Part shown: positions 17,693-26,314 of the stretch, piece by piece | How positions within the stretch are numbered: the stretch's first letter is position 1 | How the letters are laid out: each line of letters opens with the position of its first letter | DNA from: Sphingomonas lenta | Lineage (GTDB): Bacteria; Pseudomonadota; Alphaproteobacteria; Sphingomonadales; Sphingomonadaceae | Reading direction: 5' to 3' | NCBI RefSeq assembly: GCF_002288825.1 | Contig: NZ_NSLI01000005.1 | Location: forward strand, 248,001-312,000 | DNA: 64,000 nt | Made by a program: the position numbers and the translations under genes | The notes under the pieces: model-generated | What the model saw: only the letters and a program-made list of their open reading frames with translations | What the model was told of the DNA's origin: nothing | Database searches by the model: none

Positions 17693-18754
17693 GTGAGAGC
17701 TCCTCGCCGACAGAAATCCGCGCCCACCATCAGCGACGTCGCGCGCCGCGCCGGCGTGTCGCCGATGACGGTGTCGCGCGTCATCAACGGCGAAAGCAAC
17801 GTCCGCCCCGCGACGCGCGACACGGTGAACGCGGCCATTTCGGAGCTCAACTACGCGCCCAACTCCGCCGCGCGCGCGCTGGCGGGGGCGGGGCAGAGCC
17901 GCATCGGCCTGCTCTACAGCAATCCCAGCGCGGGCTATCTCAGCGAGTTCCTGGTCGGCGGGCTTGACCAGGCGAGCCGGCGTGACGTGCAACTGATCGT
18001 AGAGAAATGCGAGCTGGGCGATCACGAGATTGAGGTCGCGCGCCACCTGATCGAGGGCGGCATCGACGGCATCATCCTGCCGCCGCCGCTGTGCGACTCG
18101 CCCGACCTGATCCGCGTCCTGGCCGAGGAGGACGTCTGCGCCGTGCTCGTCGGCAGCGCCAAGCCGGCCGCCGAGCTGATGGCGGTCAGCATCGACGATT
18201 ACGAGGCTGCGCTGGCGATGACGCGCCACGTCATCTCGCTCGGGCACCGCCGCATCGGCTTCATCGCGGGCAACCCGACGCTCAAGGCGAGCGCCGACCG
18301 GATGAGGGGCTATCGCGAGGCGTTGGAGGAGGCGGGCGTCGCATTCGACAACGCACTGGTCGCGCCGGGGCTGTTCACCTACCGCTCCGGCCTCGACGCG
18401 GCGGAACAGCTGCTCGACCTGCCGCAGGCGCCCACCGCCGTGTTCGCCAGCAACGACGACATGGCGGCGGCGACGGTGGCGGTCGCGCACCGGCGCGGGC
18501 TCGACGTGCCGGGCGACCTGACGGTGTGCGGCTTCGACGACACCACGCTCGCCACCGCGATCTGGCCGGAGCTCACCACCATCCACCAGCCGATCGCGGA
18601 CATGTCGCGCGCGGCCGTCGAGATGCTGGTCGCGGCCGTGCGCCGGCAGGAGACCGCGCCGCCGGAGGAGCGGCACCAGCTGCTCGACTTCACGCTGATC
18701 CGTCGGCAATCGGACGCCGCCCCCCGTCGAAGGCCGAAGGCGCAGCGCGCTTGA
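17693..18754 (+). CDS. xylR: LacI-family repressor, probable XylR of the xylan/xylose regulon
   Basis: A 353-residue regulator. An N-terminal helix-turn-helix and hinge (TISDVARRAGVSPMTVSRVING, then LNYAPNSAARALAGAG) are followed by a periplasmic-binding-protein-like sensor domain (IGLLYSNPSAGYLSEFLVGG; IDGIILPPP; GHRRIGFIAGN; AVFASNDDMAAATVAVAHRRG; VCGFDDTTLATAIWPELTTIHQP). GTG at 17693 is chosen; an in-frame TTG at 17657 would add 12 unconserved residues and the ribosome-binding site is weak, so the start is uncertain. Its location among the xylan genes and the recurrence of a 14-base palindrome before nearly every unit make it the best candidate for the shared repressor. The inducer is inferred to be xylose or a xylo-oligosaccharide. 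Confidence 0.88.
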   Translation: MRAPRRQKSAPTISDVARRAGVSPMTVSRVINGESNVRPATRDTVNAAISELNYAPNSAARALAGAGQSRIGLLYSNPSAGYLSEFLVGGLDQASRRDVQLIVEKCELGDHEIEVARHLIEGGIDGIILPPPLCDSPDLIRVLAEEDVCAVLVGSAKPAAELMAVSIDDYEAALAMTRHVISLGHRRIGFIAGNPTLKASADRMRGYREALEEAGVAFDNALVAPGLFTYRSGLDAAEQLLDLPQAPTAVFASNDDMAAATVAVAHRRGLDVPGDLTVCGFDDTTLATAIWPELTTIHQPIADMSRAAVEMLVAAVRRQETAPPEERHQLLDFTLIRRQSDAAPRRRPKAQRA

Positions 18755-18774
18755 CTTGAACCGCCGCTCCGGCA

Positions 18775-18788
18775 TGGTAGCGCTCACA
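18775..18788. promoter_or_regulatory. Operator upstream of the MFS sugar transporter
   Basis: TGGTAGCGCTCACA matches 12 of 14 bases of the locus palindrome with its AGCGCT core intact. It lies 44 bases before the transporter ATG and just after the repressor gene. Confidence 0.7.
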
Positions 18789-18832
18789 GAGCAGCACGCG
18801 TCCGATACGGACGACGGCAGGAGGGGATCGGG

Positions 18833-20266
18833 ATGACGGACGTCGGCAGGACGGGCTCCGCGATGAACGCGGGGGCGGAATCGGCCAATATCGGCTTTAT
18901 CGCCGCGATCGTGGCGGTGGCCACGATCGGCGGCCTGTTGTTCGGCTATGATAGCGGCGCGGTGAACGGCACGCAGGACGGCCTGACGGCGGCGTTCGGC
19001 CTGAGCGAGGGCGGGCTGGGCTTCACGGTGGGCTCCTTGCTCATCGGCTGCTTCATCGGCGCGTTCCTGGCGGGCCGGCTCGCAGACCTGATGGGGCGGC
19101 GTAAGGTTATGATGCTGTCGGCGCTCCTGTTCCTCATTGGCGCGCTCGTGCAGGGCTTCGCCGGGAGCCAAGCGGTGTTCGTGATCGCGCGCATCGCCGG
19201 CGGCATGGCGGTGGGCGCGGCCAGCGTGCTCTCGCCCGCCTATATCTCGGAAGTCGCGCCCGCCAACATCCGCGGCCGCATGACCACCGTTCAGCAGATC
19301 ATGATCATCAGCGGCCTGACGGCGGCGTTCGTGGTCAACTACTTCCTCGCCCAGGCCGCGGGCTCGTCGATTAACATCTTCTGGGGCGGGCTCGAGGCGT
19401 GGCGCTGGATGTACCTGATGCAGGCGGTGCCGGCGGCGGTGTTCCTCGTCGCGCTGTTCTTCATCCCGGAGTCTCCGCGCTTCCTGGTGTCCAAGGGGCG
19501 TCACGAGCATGCGGGCCAGGTGCTCACCAGCCTATTCGGCGAGGTCGTCGCCAAGGCGAAGCTGGAGGAGATCCGCGGGAGCTTCACCGCCGACCATCGC
19601 CCGCGCCTGTCGGACGTGCGCGCGCCCAGCACCTTCTTCCGCCCGATCGTGTGGGCGGGGCTGGTGCTGGCGGTGTTCCAGCAGCTCGTCGGCATCAACG
19701 TCATCTTCTACTACGGCGCGACGCTCTGGCAGCTGGCGGGGTTCACCGAGGACCAGTCGCTGCTCATCAACATCGTGTCGGGCGCGGTGTCGATCGCGGC
19801 GTGCTTCCTCACGATCGCGCTCGTGGACCGCATCGGGCGCAAGCCGCTGCTGCTGATCGGCTCGGCGGGCATGACGGTGACGCTGTTCGCGCTGGTCTAC
19901 GCCTTTTCCAACGGGACGCTGGACGCGGAGGGGCAGCTTCAGCTGTCGCCGGCGCTGGGCCGGCTCGCGCTGATCGCGGCCAACCTGTACGTGATCTTCT
20001 TCAACGTCAGCTGGGGCCCGATCATGTGGGTCATGCTGGGCGAGATGTTCCCCAACCAGATCCGCGGATCGGCGCTGGCGGTGTGCGGCTTCGCGCAGTG
20101 GTTCTCGAACTACCTCATCGCGCAAAGCTTCCCCATCATGGCGGCGGGGCTGGGGCTGGCGGCGAGCTACAGCTTCTACGCGGCGTGCGCGCTGATCAGC
20201 TTCTTCCTGGTCCAGCGGTTCATCCACGAGACCAAGGGCAAGGAGCTGGAGGAGATGCAGGGCTGA
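18833..20266 (+). CDS. MFS sugar:proton symporter (XylE-like sugar porter)
   Basis: A 477-residue 12-helix sugar porter. Signatures of the family are GGLLFGYDSGAVNGTQ in helix 1, ADLMGRRKVM between helices 2 and 3, PESPRFLVSKGR after helix 6, QQLVGINVIFYYG in helix 7, DRIGRKPLL, and the C-terminal FIHETKGKELEEM. The motifs and context favour import of D-xylose, possibly also glucose. A strong GGAGGGG ribosome-binding site precedes ATG 18833. It follows the repressor gene under its own operator and ends at a hairpin (20289-20318) before the convergent esterase gene. Confidence 0.9.
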   Translation: MTDVGRTGSAMNAGAESANIGFIAAIVAVATIGGLLFGYDSGAVNGTQDGLTAAFGLSEGGLGFTVGSLLIGCFIGAFLAGRLADLMGRRKVMMLSALLFLIGALVQGFAGSQAVFVIARIAGGMAVGAASVLSPAYISEVAPANIRGRMTTVQQIMIISGLTAAFVVNYFLAQAAGSSINIFWGGLEAWRWMYLMQAVPAAVFLVALFFIPESPRFLVSKGRHEHAGQVLTSLFGEVVAKAKLEEIRGSFTADHRPRLSDVRAPSTFFRPIVWAGLVLAVFQQLVGINVIFYYGATLWQLAGFTEDQSLLINIVSGAVSIAACFLTIALVDRIGRKPLLLIGSAGMTVTLFALVYAFSNGTLDAEGQLQLSPALGRLALIAANLYVIFFNVSWGPIMWVMLGEMFPNQIRGSALAVCGFAQWFSNYLIAQSFPIMAAGLGLAASYSFYAACALISFFLVQRFIHETKGKELEEMQG

Positions 20267-20288
20267 TCCCGCCCTGAGCGGAAAACGG

Positions 20289-20318
20289 GGGCGGGGCGGC
20301 CGGTGGGCTTCCCCGCCC
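20289..20318 (+). terminator. Terminator after the MFS transporter
   Basis: GGGCGGGG (20289-20296) pairs with CCCCGCCC (20311-20318), followed by TTCTCTT, between convergent genes. Confidence 0.55.
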
Positions 20319-20323
20319 TTCTC

Positions 20324-22411
20324 TTATCCGGCGCAGACGCGCTCGTCGGGCAGCGGCGCGCGCGGGGGGACGGGGACGCCCGCGGCGGTTGCGGCGGCGT
20401 CGAGGCGCGGGCTGGGGCCGGGCAGCGACAGGTCCTCGGCGGCGCGGTAGAAAGGGTCCGCCTGCGCCTTCTCGAGCGAGGTGAAGCGGAAGCCGAGCTC
20501 GCGGTACATCGCCAGCAGCCGCGGCATCATCCGCGCATCCATGCCGCCCAGGTGCAGCAGCAGCACATAGGGGATGTCGCGCCCGAACGCGCCCCGCGAC
20601 ATGGCGCGCGCGCGCAGCGCATCCACGCGGGCGGCGTCCATGAAGCTCCGCTCCAACGCGGCGATCGCGGCCGTGTCGCCCCTGGCGGCGCAACGGGCAT
20701 AGGCGGTGTTCCAGGCATAGTCGCCGAAATCCATCGTCACCGCCGCGACCCGGTAGCCGCCGGCCTGCAGGCCCGCGCGCACCGCGTCGCGCTTGGCGGG
20801 ATCGCTCCCCTCCGAGAGGAACGGGTAGCGGAACCAGCGCCAGCCGCCGCGCGGCATCAGGCGCTTGAGCACCGGCTCGTTGCGCCGGACGTCGGCGAGA
20901 AAGGCGGGCGCATCCATGCCTTCGAGGTTAGGGTGCGACCAGGCGTGGTTGGCGATGGGGAAGCCCGCCGCGCGCCACGCGCGCAGCACCGCCTCACCGT
21001 CGCCCGCGTCGCCGATCCTGCCGGCGTTGAGGAAGCCCATGGGCGCGGCCACGCCCGCCTCGCGGAACGCGGCGATCAGGCGTCGCGTGACGCTCAGGTG
21101 AGTTTCGCCGGGCGGCAGCGCCCCGTGGACGGGCATGTCGTCCACCGTGATCGCGAGCAGCGGAGCGTCGGCCGACGCGGCCTCCTGACGTCCGGTGAAC
21201 AGCGCGAGGGGGACGGCCTTCGCCATCGCCTCGTAGCCGGCCTCGGACGGGTGGAGGTGGTCGCCGGAGTCGTAGGCGGGCAGCAGGCGCGACGGGTTCG
21301 CCGGATCGCGCAGCGCGGCGTCGAAGTCGACCACCGCGTCGAACACGCCCGAGGTGCGGATGAAGCGGTTGATCGCCTGGCGGTCCGCCTCCGTCTCCGG
21401 GCCGGGATGGTAGTAGTCGTTGCCGACAAAGGGCGTGAGCGTGCCCCCGATGAGCTTGATCCCGTGCGCGCGAGCGCGCTCCGCGAGCTGGCGGTACGCC
21501 CCCGTGACCTCGGCGACGATGCGGCGATGGGCTTGCGGAGTGGCGGGTGCGTCGCGGGTCAGCACGCCCAGGTCGTTGATGCCTTCCAAGAGGATCGCGT
21601 GGGTGGCTCCGCTCCTGGCGATCACGTCGCGGTCGAAGCGCGCCATGAGGTTGGGGCCGATCCCGTCCAGGAGCACGCGGTTGCCGCCGATGCCGGCGTT
21701 CACGACGCCCAGGTTGCGCGTGCGCGGGTCGGCGCGGAGGCGCGAGAGGAAGAAGTCGGTCCAGCGCCGGTTGCTGTCCGGCGTCACGCCATAGCCGTCG
21801 GTGATCGAATCGCCGATCGCCACGATCGTGCGCGCGGGCGCCTCGACCTCGACGTCGGCGATCTGATGCCAGCCCGCCGCCGGCTGGGCTCCGGCAAAGG
21901 CCGCGTCGGCGACGCGGTCGCCCGGCAGCAGAAAGGCGGAGGCGCGCGAACCGGGGTGCCCCGTGCGCCGCGCGGGCGGCTCGGGCAGGTGCAGCGTCAC
22001 CGCGAGGTCCGCGCCCGCCGTGATGGGCAGCGCGACCGGGTCGGAATAGAGCTCCGCGCCGGGCGGGATGCGCACCGACGTCGCGCCGGAGAAGGTGAGC
22101 GGGCGCGCCGTGTCGGCCCGCACCGCCGCCGCCCCGTTCGCGATCGGTAACGCCACTTGCGCCCCGCCGATCACGAGCGGCGCGTCGCCGAACAGGTTGG
22201 ACAATCGCACCCTGAGCCGCGGGCCGCCGACCGAGAGCCGGACGGTCTGACGGATCGTGCTCGGCCCGGCGAGCGGCGCCTTCTCCGCCTCCTGATCCTC
22301 GACGCGGATCTGCGCCGAGCCCCAGCTTCCCGTCCAGCGACCCTGCTGCGCGGAGGCGACCGTGGCCGCCAGCATCGCCGTGGTCGCGAGCACGCGTGCG
22401 AACCGTCCCAT
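20324..22411 (-). CDS. Two-domain esterase: SGNH/GDSL hydrolase fused to NodB-type polysaccharide deacetylase
   Basis: A 695-residue exported protein (signal MGRFARVLATTAMLAATVASA). Residues about 25-190 form a beta-rich N-terminal domain. The SGNH domain follows, with GDS at 200-202 (nucleophile S202), block III GGN at 242-244, GIND at 277-280 and the catalytic pair D384/H387 in GDHLHPSEAGY. From about residue 416 a NodB-homology domain begins (LAITVDDMPVHG, D424/D425), with metal-binding H489 and H493 in NHAWSHPNL and a later RYPFLSEG motif. It plausibly removes acetyl groups from acetylated xylan or its oligosaccharides; which domain does what is unknown. ATG 22411 has GGGAGAGG upstream. 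It is divergent from the cupin gene across an operator. Confidence 0.85.
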   Translation of the reverse strand: MGRFARVLATTAMLAATVASAQQGRWTGSWGSAQIRVEDQEAEKAPLAGPSTIRQTVRLSVGGPRLRVRLSNLFGDAPLVIGGAQVALPIANGAAAVRADTARPLTFSGATSVRIPPGAELYSDPVALPITAGADLAVTLHLPEPPARRTGHPGSRASAFLLPGDRVADAAFAGAQPAAGWHQIADVEVEAPARTIVAIGDSITDGYGVTPDSNRRWTDFFLSRLRADPRTRNLGVVNAGIGGNRVLLDGIGPNLMARFDRDVIARSGATHAILLEGINDLGVLTRDAPATPQAHRRIVAEVTGAYRQLAERARAHGIKLIGGTLTPFVGNDYYHPGPETEADRQAINRFIRTSGVFDAVVDFDAALRDPANPSRLLPAYDSGDHLHPSEAGYEAMAKAVPLALFTGRQEAASADAPLLAITVDDMPVHGALPPGETHLSVTRRLIAAFREAGVAAPMGFLNAGRIGDAGDGEAVLRAWRAAGFPIANHAWSHPNLEGMDAPAFLADVRRNEPVLKRLMPRGGWRWFRYPFLSEGSDPAKRDAVRAGLQAGGYRVAAVTMDFGDYAWNTAYARCAARGDTAAIAALERSFMDAARVDALRARAMSRGAFGRDIPYVLLLHLGGMDARMMPRLLAMYRELGFRFTSLEKAQADPFYRAAEDLSLPGPSPRLDAAATAAGVPVPPRAPLPDERVCAG

Positions 22412-22429
22412 AGCCTCTCCCATCCTAGT

Positions 22430-22443
22430 AGTTAGCGCTATCA
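22430..22443. promoter_or_regulatory. Operator in the esterase/cupin divergent region
   Basis: AGTTAGCGCTATCA matches 12 of 14 bases of the locus palindrome with an intact AGCGCT core. It lies 18 bases upstream of the esterase ATG and 44 upstream of the cupin ATG. Confidence 0.75.
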
Positions 22444-22487
22444 TCGCCTGCTTCCCGCTTCGCCGCAACCGTCGTAAGAACGGGCGC

Positions 22488-23516
22488 ATGATCCTCGACC
22501 ACCCCGCCGCGACCGAGACGCGCGTGCCCGAACGTGGGCCGGTGGACGCGGACACTTTCGCGCGCGAGGTCGCGATCGCGTACGAGCCGGTGGTGCTGCG
22601 CGGGCAGGTCGCGCATTGGGAGGCGGTGGGGGCCGGGGCGGGCGGCGACCGGGCGATGGCCGGGTATCTGGCCGGCTTCGGCGGCGGCCGACCGCTCGAC
22701 GTGATGATCGGCCCGCCGGAGATCGAAGGCCGCTTCTTCTACGACGACGCGCTCACCGGCTTCAATTTCGGCAAGCAACAGGTCCCGCTCCAGGCGCTGC
22801 TGGGCGAGTTGCTGCGCCTGTCGGAGAGCGAAGTCGAGCGCCCGCACGCGCTCTACGCCAGCAGCGCCACCGCGCCCGAGCACCTGCCCGGCTGGGAGCG
22901 CGCGAACCCGCTGGGGTTGCCGGTCGACGCGCCCGCGCGGCTGTGGATCGGCAACGCCACGCAGGTCGCAACGCATTACGACACGTCGATCAACATCGCC
23001 TGCGTCGTCACCGGCCGGCGGCGCTTTACGCTGTTCCCGCCCGACCAGCTGCGCAACCTTTATGTGGGTCCGCTCGACCGGACCATGGCGGGGCCGCCCA
23101 GCTCGATGGTCGACCCGGACGCGCCCGACCTCGAGCGCTACCCGCGCTTCGCGCAAGCGCTGGCGCACGCGCGGGTGGCCGAGCTCGGGCCCGGCGACGC
23201 CATCTACATCCCGCCCATCTGGTGGCACCATGTCCGCGCGTTCGACCGGCTGAACGTGCTGGTGAACTACTGGTGGGAGCACCGATCGGCGCAGGCGTTC
23301 CTGGCGCTGGTGCACGCCGTCTCCGCGGTGCGCGACCTGCCGCGGGCGGAGAAGGCGGCGTGGCGCAGCTGGTTCGACCAGCTCGTGTTCGACGACGACG
23401 CGGCCCACGCGGCCGACCACCTGCCGGAGCACGCGCGCACCGTGCTTGGCCCGCCCAGCCGCGAGCGGACGGAGCGTATTCGGCAGTTCCTACTCGGCAT
23501 GCTCCAGCGCGGCTAG
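22488..23516 (+). CDS. JmjC/cupin-8-family putative Fe(II)/2-oxoglutarate hydroxylase (copy 1)
   Basis: A 342-residue protein with no signal peptide. It shows the cupin-8 (JmjC-like) fold: VVLRGQVAHWEAV near residue 35, EGRFFYDD near 80, the metal-binding H163-x-D165 in VATHYDTSINI, RRRFTLFPPDQLRNLYVGP near 178, and the second His (H247 or H248) in IYIPPIWWHHVRAF. Family members of this type hydroxylate side chains of proteins or act on small molecules. Homologues often accompany TonB receptors and tryptophan-halogenase-like genes, but the substrate here is unknown. It is a paralogue of the gene at 25310-26314. It converges on the GH9 gene, sharing two bases of overlapping stop codons. Confidence 0.82.
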   Translation: MILDHPAATETRVPERGPVDADTFAREVAIAYEPVVLRGQVAHWEAVGAGAGGDRAMAGYLAGFGGGRPLDVMIGPPEIEGRFFYDDALTGFNFGKQQVPLQALLGELLRLSESEVERPHALYASSATAPEHLPGWERANPLGLPVDAPARLWIGNATQVATHYDTSINIACVVTGRRRFTLFPPDQLRNLYVGPLDRTMAGPPSSMVDPDAPDLERYPRFAQALAHARVAELGPGDAIYIPPIWWHHVRAFDRLNVLVNYWWEHRSAQAFLALVHAVSAVRDLPRAEKAAWRSWFDQLVFDDDAAHAADHLPEHARTVLGPPSRERTERIRQFLLGMLQRG

Positions 23517-25303
23517 CGCGCCGTCGCGTCCAAGTAAGCCGCGACCCAGACCAGAGGCGCGTTCCAGTTGATGGCGACTTCGTTCATCGCGAAGCCGTTG
23601 ACGTCGTCGCGCCAGCAGCGCTGGGGCGCGCACTTGCCCTGCATGCTCCGCGCGACGTCGTCGGCCCAGGCGGTGTTGTTGGGCCCGCCCGACAGCACGC
23701 CGGGCGGCGGGCCGGGGAGCTTGGGATCGAGGCTCGGCGCCCAGAAGCGGTGGTGCGGGTTTCGGAGCGGGTTCCAGCCGAAGCCCGAGACGTAGGACTG
23801 GTCGAGCGGGTTGCGGCCGAGCACGTAATCGGCGGCGTCGATCGCCCCGGCCCGGTAGCGCGTGTCGCCGGTAAAGCGGTGCGCGAGCAGCAGGATCATC
23901 GCCCGGTTCAGCACGTTGCTGTTCGAGCCCCAGGGATAGCGCGTCGTGGCGTAGGGGATGCGATAGCCCGAGCGGTCGCGCTCGGCGAGGAAGCGGTCGG
24001 CGGCGGCCACGAGGAGCGCGCGCTGGCTCTTAGTCACCGCGTCGGGCACGCCGGGCGCGGTCGCGAGCGTGATCGTACCGAGCGCGGCGACCTCGGGCCA
24101 GCTTGGCTCGCTCTCCAGCGGTGCCGTGAAGAGCGGCGAGCGGCGGAGGCGGTCGAGGTACGCGGGAGCACCGGTGGTGGCGTAGAGCTCGGCCGCGGCC
24201 CAGTGGAACTCGTCCGACAGATCCCAGTCGCCGTAACCGCCGCTGCCCGTGAAGCCCTGCGCGGCGTACACCTCCGGATTGCGGAGCGCAGCGGTCCAGG
24301 CGCGTTGGGCGGCGGAAAGGCAGCGGGCGGCGAAGGCGGGGTCGATGGAGCGCCAGATGCGCGCGCACTGCGCGGCGACGGCGGCGAGGTTGAGCGTCGC
24401 GGCGGTCGAGGGCGGGTAGAGTAGGCGCTCCTCCCGGTCCTCGGCGGGGATCGTCGGCAGGGCGGTCCAGTTGCGGTCGGCGATCTTGTGGTGCGCCATG
24501 CCGCCCGCGTGGACGGGGGTGAGCCGGAGCGGCTTCTGCTGATCCTGAGGGCCCACCGGGAGCGCCAAGCGCGTGCCGTCGGGTACCTGCATCCGGAGCA
24601 GGAACTCCATCTCCCAACGCGCCTCGTCGAGCAGGTCGGGGACGCCGTTGCCCGCCTCAGGCAGCGCGGCGGAGCCGTCGGGGAAGGAGGCCGCGACCTC
24701 GTGGAGGTTGAGCAGCGTCCAGAGCGAGATGCCGCCGTTGACGACGTACTTGCCGTGGTCTCCCGCGTCGTACCAGCCGCCCGTCACGTCGAGCTTGTAC
24801 AGGCAGCCGGGCCACACCGTCCCGCGCTGGTCGGGGCCGGAGAAGCAGGCGGCGACCTCGTTCGGGTGGCCGGCCGCGCGCGCCCACTGCGCACCGCCCG
24901 CATGGGCCGCCTCGATCGGCGTCCCGGCGCGCTGCTGGTAGAAGAAGTTGAGCGAAGCGCGCGCGAGCGAGCGGTAGACGTCCGGGCGGATGGGGAAAGG
25001 GCGGGTAGCAACGCCGCCGACGCTGAGGCGGTACTCGCCGGGCGCGCGCACCCCGCCGAAGTCGGCGAGGTGGACATGGTCGCCGGACGCGGCGTCGTCG
25101 CCCGCCACCGTCGTGCGGCCCTGCGCCGCCGTCCGGCCCCGCGCGTCGAGCAACCGCCAGGCGAGCGGCGCGCGTGAGGGGCTGGCGACGACGGCACGCT
25201 TGGGGCCGGCGGGCAGGTAGCCGAGCTGGTTGACGTGGATCGCGACCGGATCGGTAGCGCTAACAATCAGGGGCGCGGCAAGGAGGGCGGCTAGCTTCTT
25301 CAT
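23513..25303 (-). CDS. GH9 glucanase with N-terminal Ig-like domain
   Basis: A 596-residue protein. After a short signal peptide (MKKLAALLAAPLIVSA) comes an Ig-like CelD_N domain (VNQLGYLPAGPKRAVV to about residue 100), then the GH9 (alpha/alpha)6 barrel. The catalytic-base aspartates D179/D182 are in GGWYDAGDHGKYVVNG, and the proton-donor region at the C-terminus is NEVAINWNAPLVW (E575). Family members cleave beta-1,4-glucan or act as exo-glucosidases. It starts 6 bases after the stop of cupin copy 2, so it is the last gene of the halogenase operon. A good operator match lies inside its first 20 codons (25252-25265). Confidence 0.88.
   Translation of the reverse strand: MKKLAALLAAPLIVSATDPVAIHVNQLGYLPAGPKRAVVASPSRAPLAWRLLDARGRTAAQGRTTVAGDDAASGDHVHLADFGGVRAPGEYRLSVGGVATRPFPIRPDVYRSLARASLNFFYQQRAGTPIEAAHAGGAQWARAAGHPNEVAACFSGPDQRGTVWPGCLYKLDVTGGWYDAGDHGKYVVNGGISLWTLLNLHEVAASFPDGSAALPEAGNGVPDLLDEARWEMEFLLRMQVPDGTRLALPVGPQDQQKPLRLTPVHAGGMAHHKIADRNWTALPTIPAEDREERLLYPPSTAATLNLAAVAAQCARIWRSIDPAFAARCLSAAQRAWTAALRNPEVYAAQGFTGSGGYGDWDLSDEFHWAAAELYATTGAPAYLDRLRRSPLFTAPLESEPSWPEVAALGTITLATAPGVPDAVTKSQRALLVAAADRFLAERDRSGYRIPYATTRYPWGSNSNVLNRAMILLLAHRFTGDTRYRAGAIDAADYVLGRNPLDQSYVSGFGWNPLRNPHHRFWAPSLDPKLPGPPPGVLSGGPNNTAWADDVARSMQGKCAPQRCWRDDVNGFAMNEVAINWNAPLVWVAAYLDATAR
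25252..25265. promoter_or_regulatory. Operator-like palindrome inside the GH9 5' coding region
   Basis: CGGTAGCGCTAACA matches 12 of 14 bases of the locus palindrome with an intact core. It overlaps codons 13-17 of the GH9 gene, encoding part of the signal peptide. It could be an internal roadblock operator within the operon or a coincidence of codon choice. Confidence 0.4.
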
Positions 25304-25309
25304 CGGGGT

Positions 25310-26314
25310 TCAGGCTCCGCTGAGGCTCTGGAGCAGGGTGGCGCGCATGCGCTCGAAGCCGCGCCGGTCGGCGGGGCCGAGCACGCCCTGCGCGTGCGGG
25401 GGAAGGTGCGCGGCGGGATCGCCGCCGGTGCGGAAGACGAGGTGGTCGAACATCGTCCGCCACGCCGCGCGCTGGTCGGGCGGCAGGACCCCAAGCGAGA
25501 ACAGCGCGAGCAGCAGCGCGTCGTAGGGGCTCGCCATGCCCTCGGGCGCGGGGCTCCACCAATAGTTCATGAGGATGTTGACCGGGTCGAGCGAGTCGAC
25601 CGCGTGCCACCAGTGGAAGGGGATGTAGATCGCGTCGCCGGGCTCCAGCGTTGCCTCTTGCGCCACCGCCAGCGCGTCGGCAAAGCGCGGATAGCGGTCG
25701 AGGTCGGGATGGGCGGGATCGACTAGGCTGATCGGCGTGCCCGCGGGCGTCAGCTCCAGCGGGCCCATATAGAGGTTGGCGACCTGGTCGGGCGGGAACA
25801 GCGTGAAGCGCCGCCGCCCCGCGATCACCACGCCCACATTCTCCTGGAGGTCGTAGTGCGTCGCTACGCGGATCGCGTTGCCGAGCCACAGCCGCGGAGC
25901 GACGGCGGAGTCGACGAGATCGGTCGCGTTCTCGCGTTCGAAGCCGGGCACGAGCTCGGCCGCCGGGATCGACTGCACGGCGATGGCGTAGGGCCGGTCG
26001 GCGTCGCGGTCGCGCAGCAGCCGGTCGAGGAACGGGTCGAGCGGCGACTTGCCCCGCGTGAAGTTCAGCGCGGTCAGGTCGGGCGTGTAGAAGAAGCGAC
26101 CTTCGATCTCCGGCGCGCCGACGATGGCGGCGACGGGCTCGGGGTGGCTGAAGCGCTTGAGATAGGCGACGACCGCGTCCGCGCCTCCGCGCGCGGCGCG
26201 CACCGCGGGCCAGTCCGCGCCCAACCCGCGCAGGATCGCGGGCTGGCCGGCGGGGCGGATTTCCTCGTCGAAGCGCCGGCGGTCGACGCGGTGGTACTCG
26301 CGGATCGGTGTCAC
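25310..26314 (-). CDS. JmjC/cupin-8-family putative hydroxylase (copy 2)
   Basis: A 334-residue cytosolic-looking protein. It shares with copy 1 the blocks PEIEGRFFY, RLWLGNAIRVATHYD (metal ligands H153 and D155), RRRFTLFPPDQVANLYMGP, VDPAHPDLDRYPRFADAL and DAIYIPFHWWHAVD (H237). The 2-His-1-carboxylate iron site is therefore complete. It starts at GTG 26314, overlapping the stop of halogenase 1 by four bases (GTGA), so translation is coupled. The function is unknown; a hydroxylase acting on a protein or peptide linked to the TonB system is a reasonable hypothesis only. Confidence 0.82.
   Translation of the reverse strand: MTPIREYHRVDRRRFDEEIRPAGQPAILRGLGADWPAVRAARGGADAVVAYLKRFSHPEPVAAIVGAPEIEGRFFYTPDLTALNFTRGKSPLDPFLDRLLRDRDADRPYAIAVQSIPAAELVPGFERENATDLVDSAVAPRLWLGNAIRVATHYDLQENVGVVIAGRRRFTLFPPDQVANLYMGPLELTPAGTPISLVDPAHPDLDRYPRFADALAVAQEATLEPGDAIYIPFHWWHAVDSLDPVNILMNYWWSPAPEGMASPYDALLLALFSLGVLPPDQRAAWRTMFDHLVFRTGGDPAAHLPPHAQGVLGPADRRGFERMRATLLQSLSGA

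Noticed and set aside
20303..22150. A 615-codon plus-strand open frame over the esterase fusion
   Set aside because: Antisense shadow of the GDSL-NodB gene.
22616..24424. A 602-codon plus-strand frame spanning the cupin and GH9 genes
   Set aside because: Crosses the convergent stops of two well-supported genes and has no motif.
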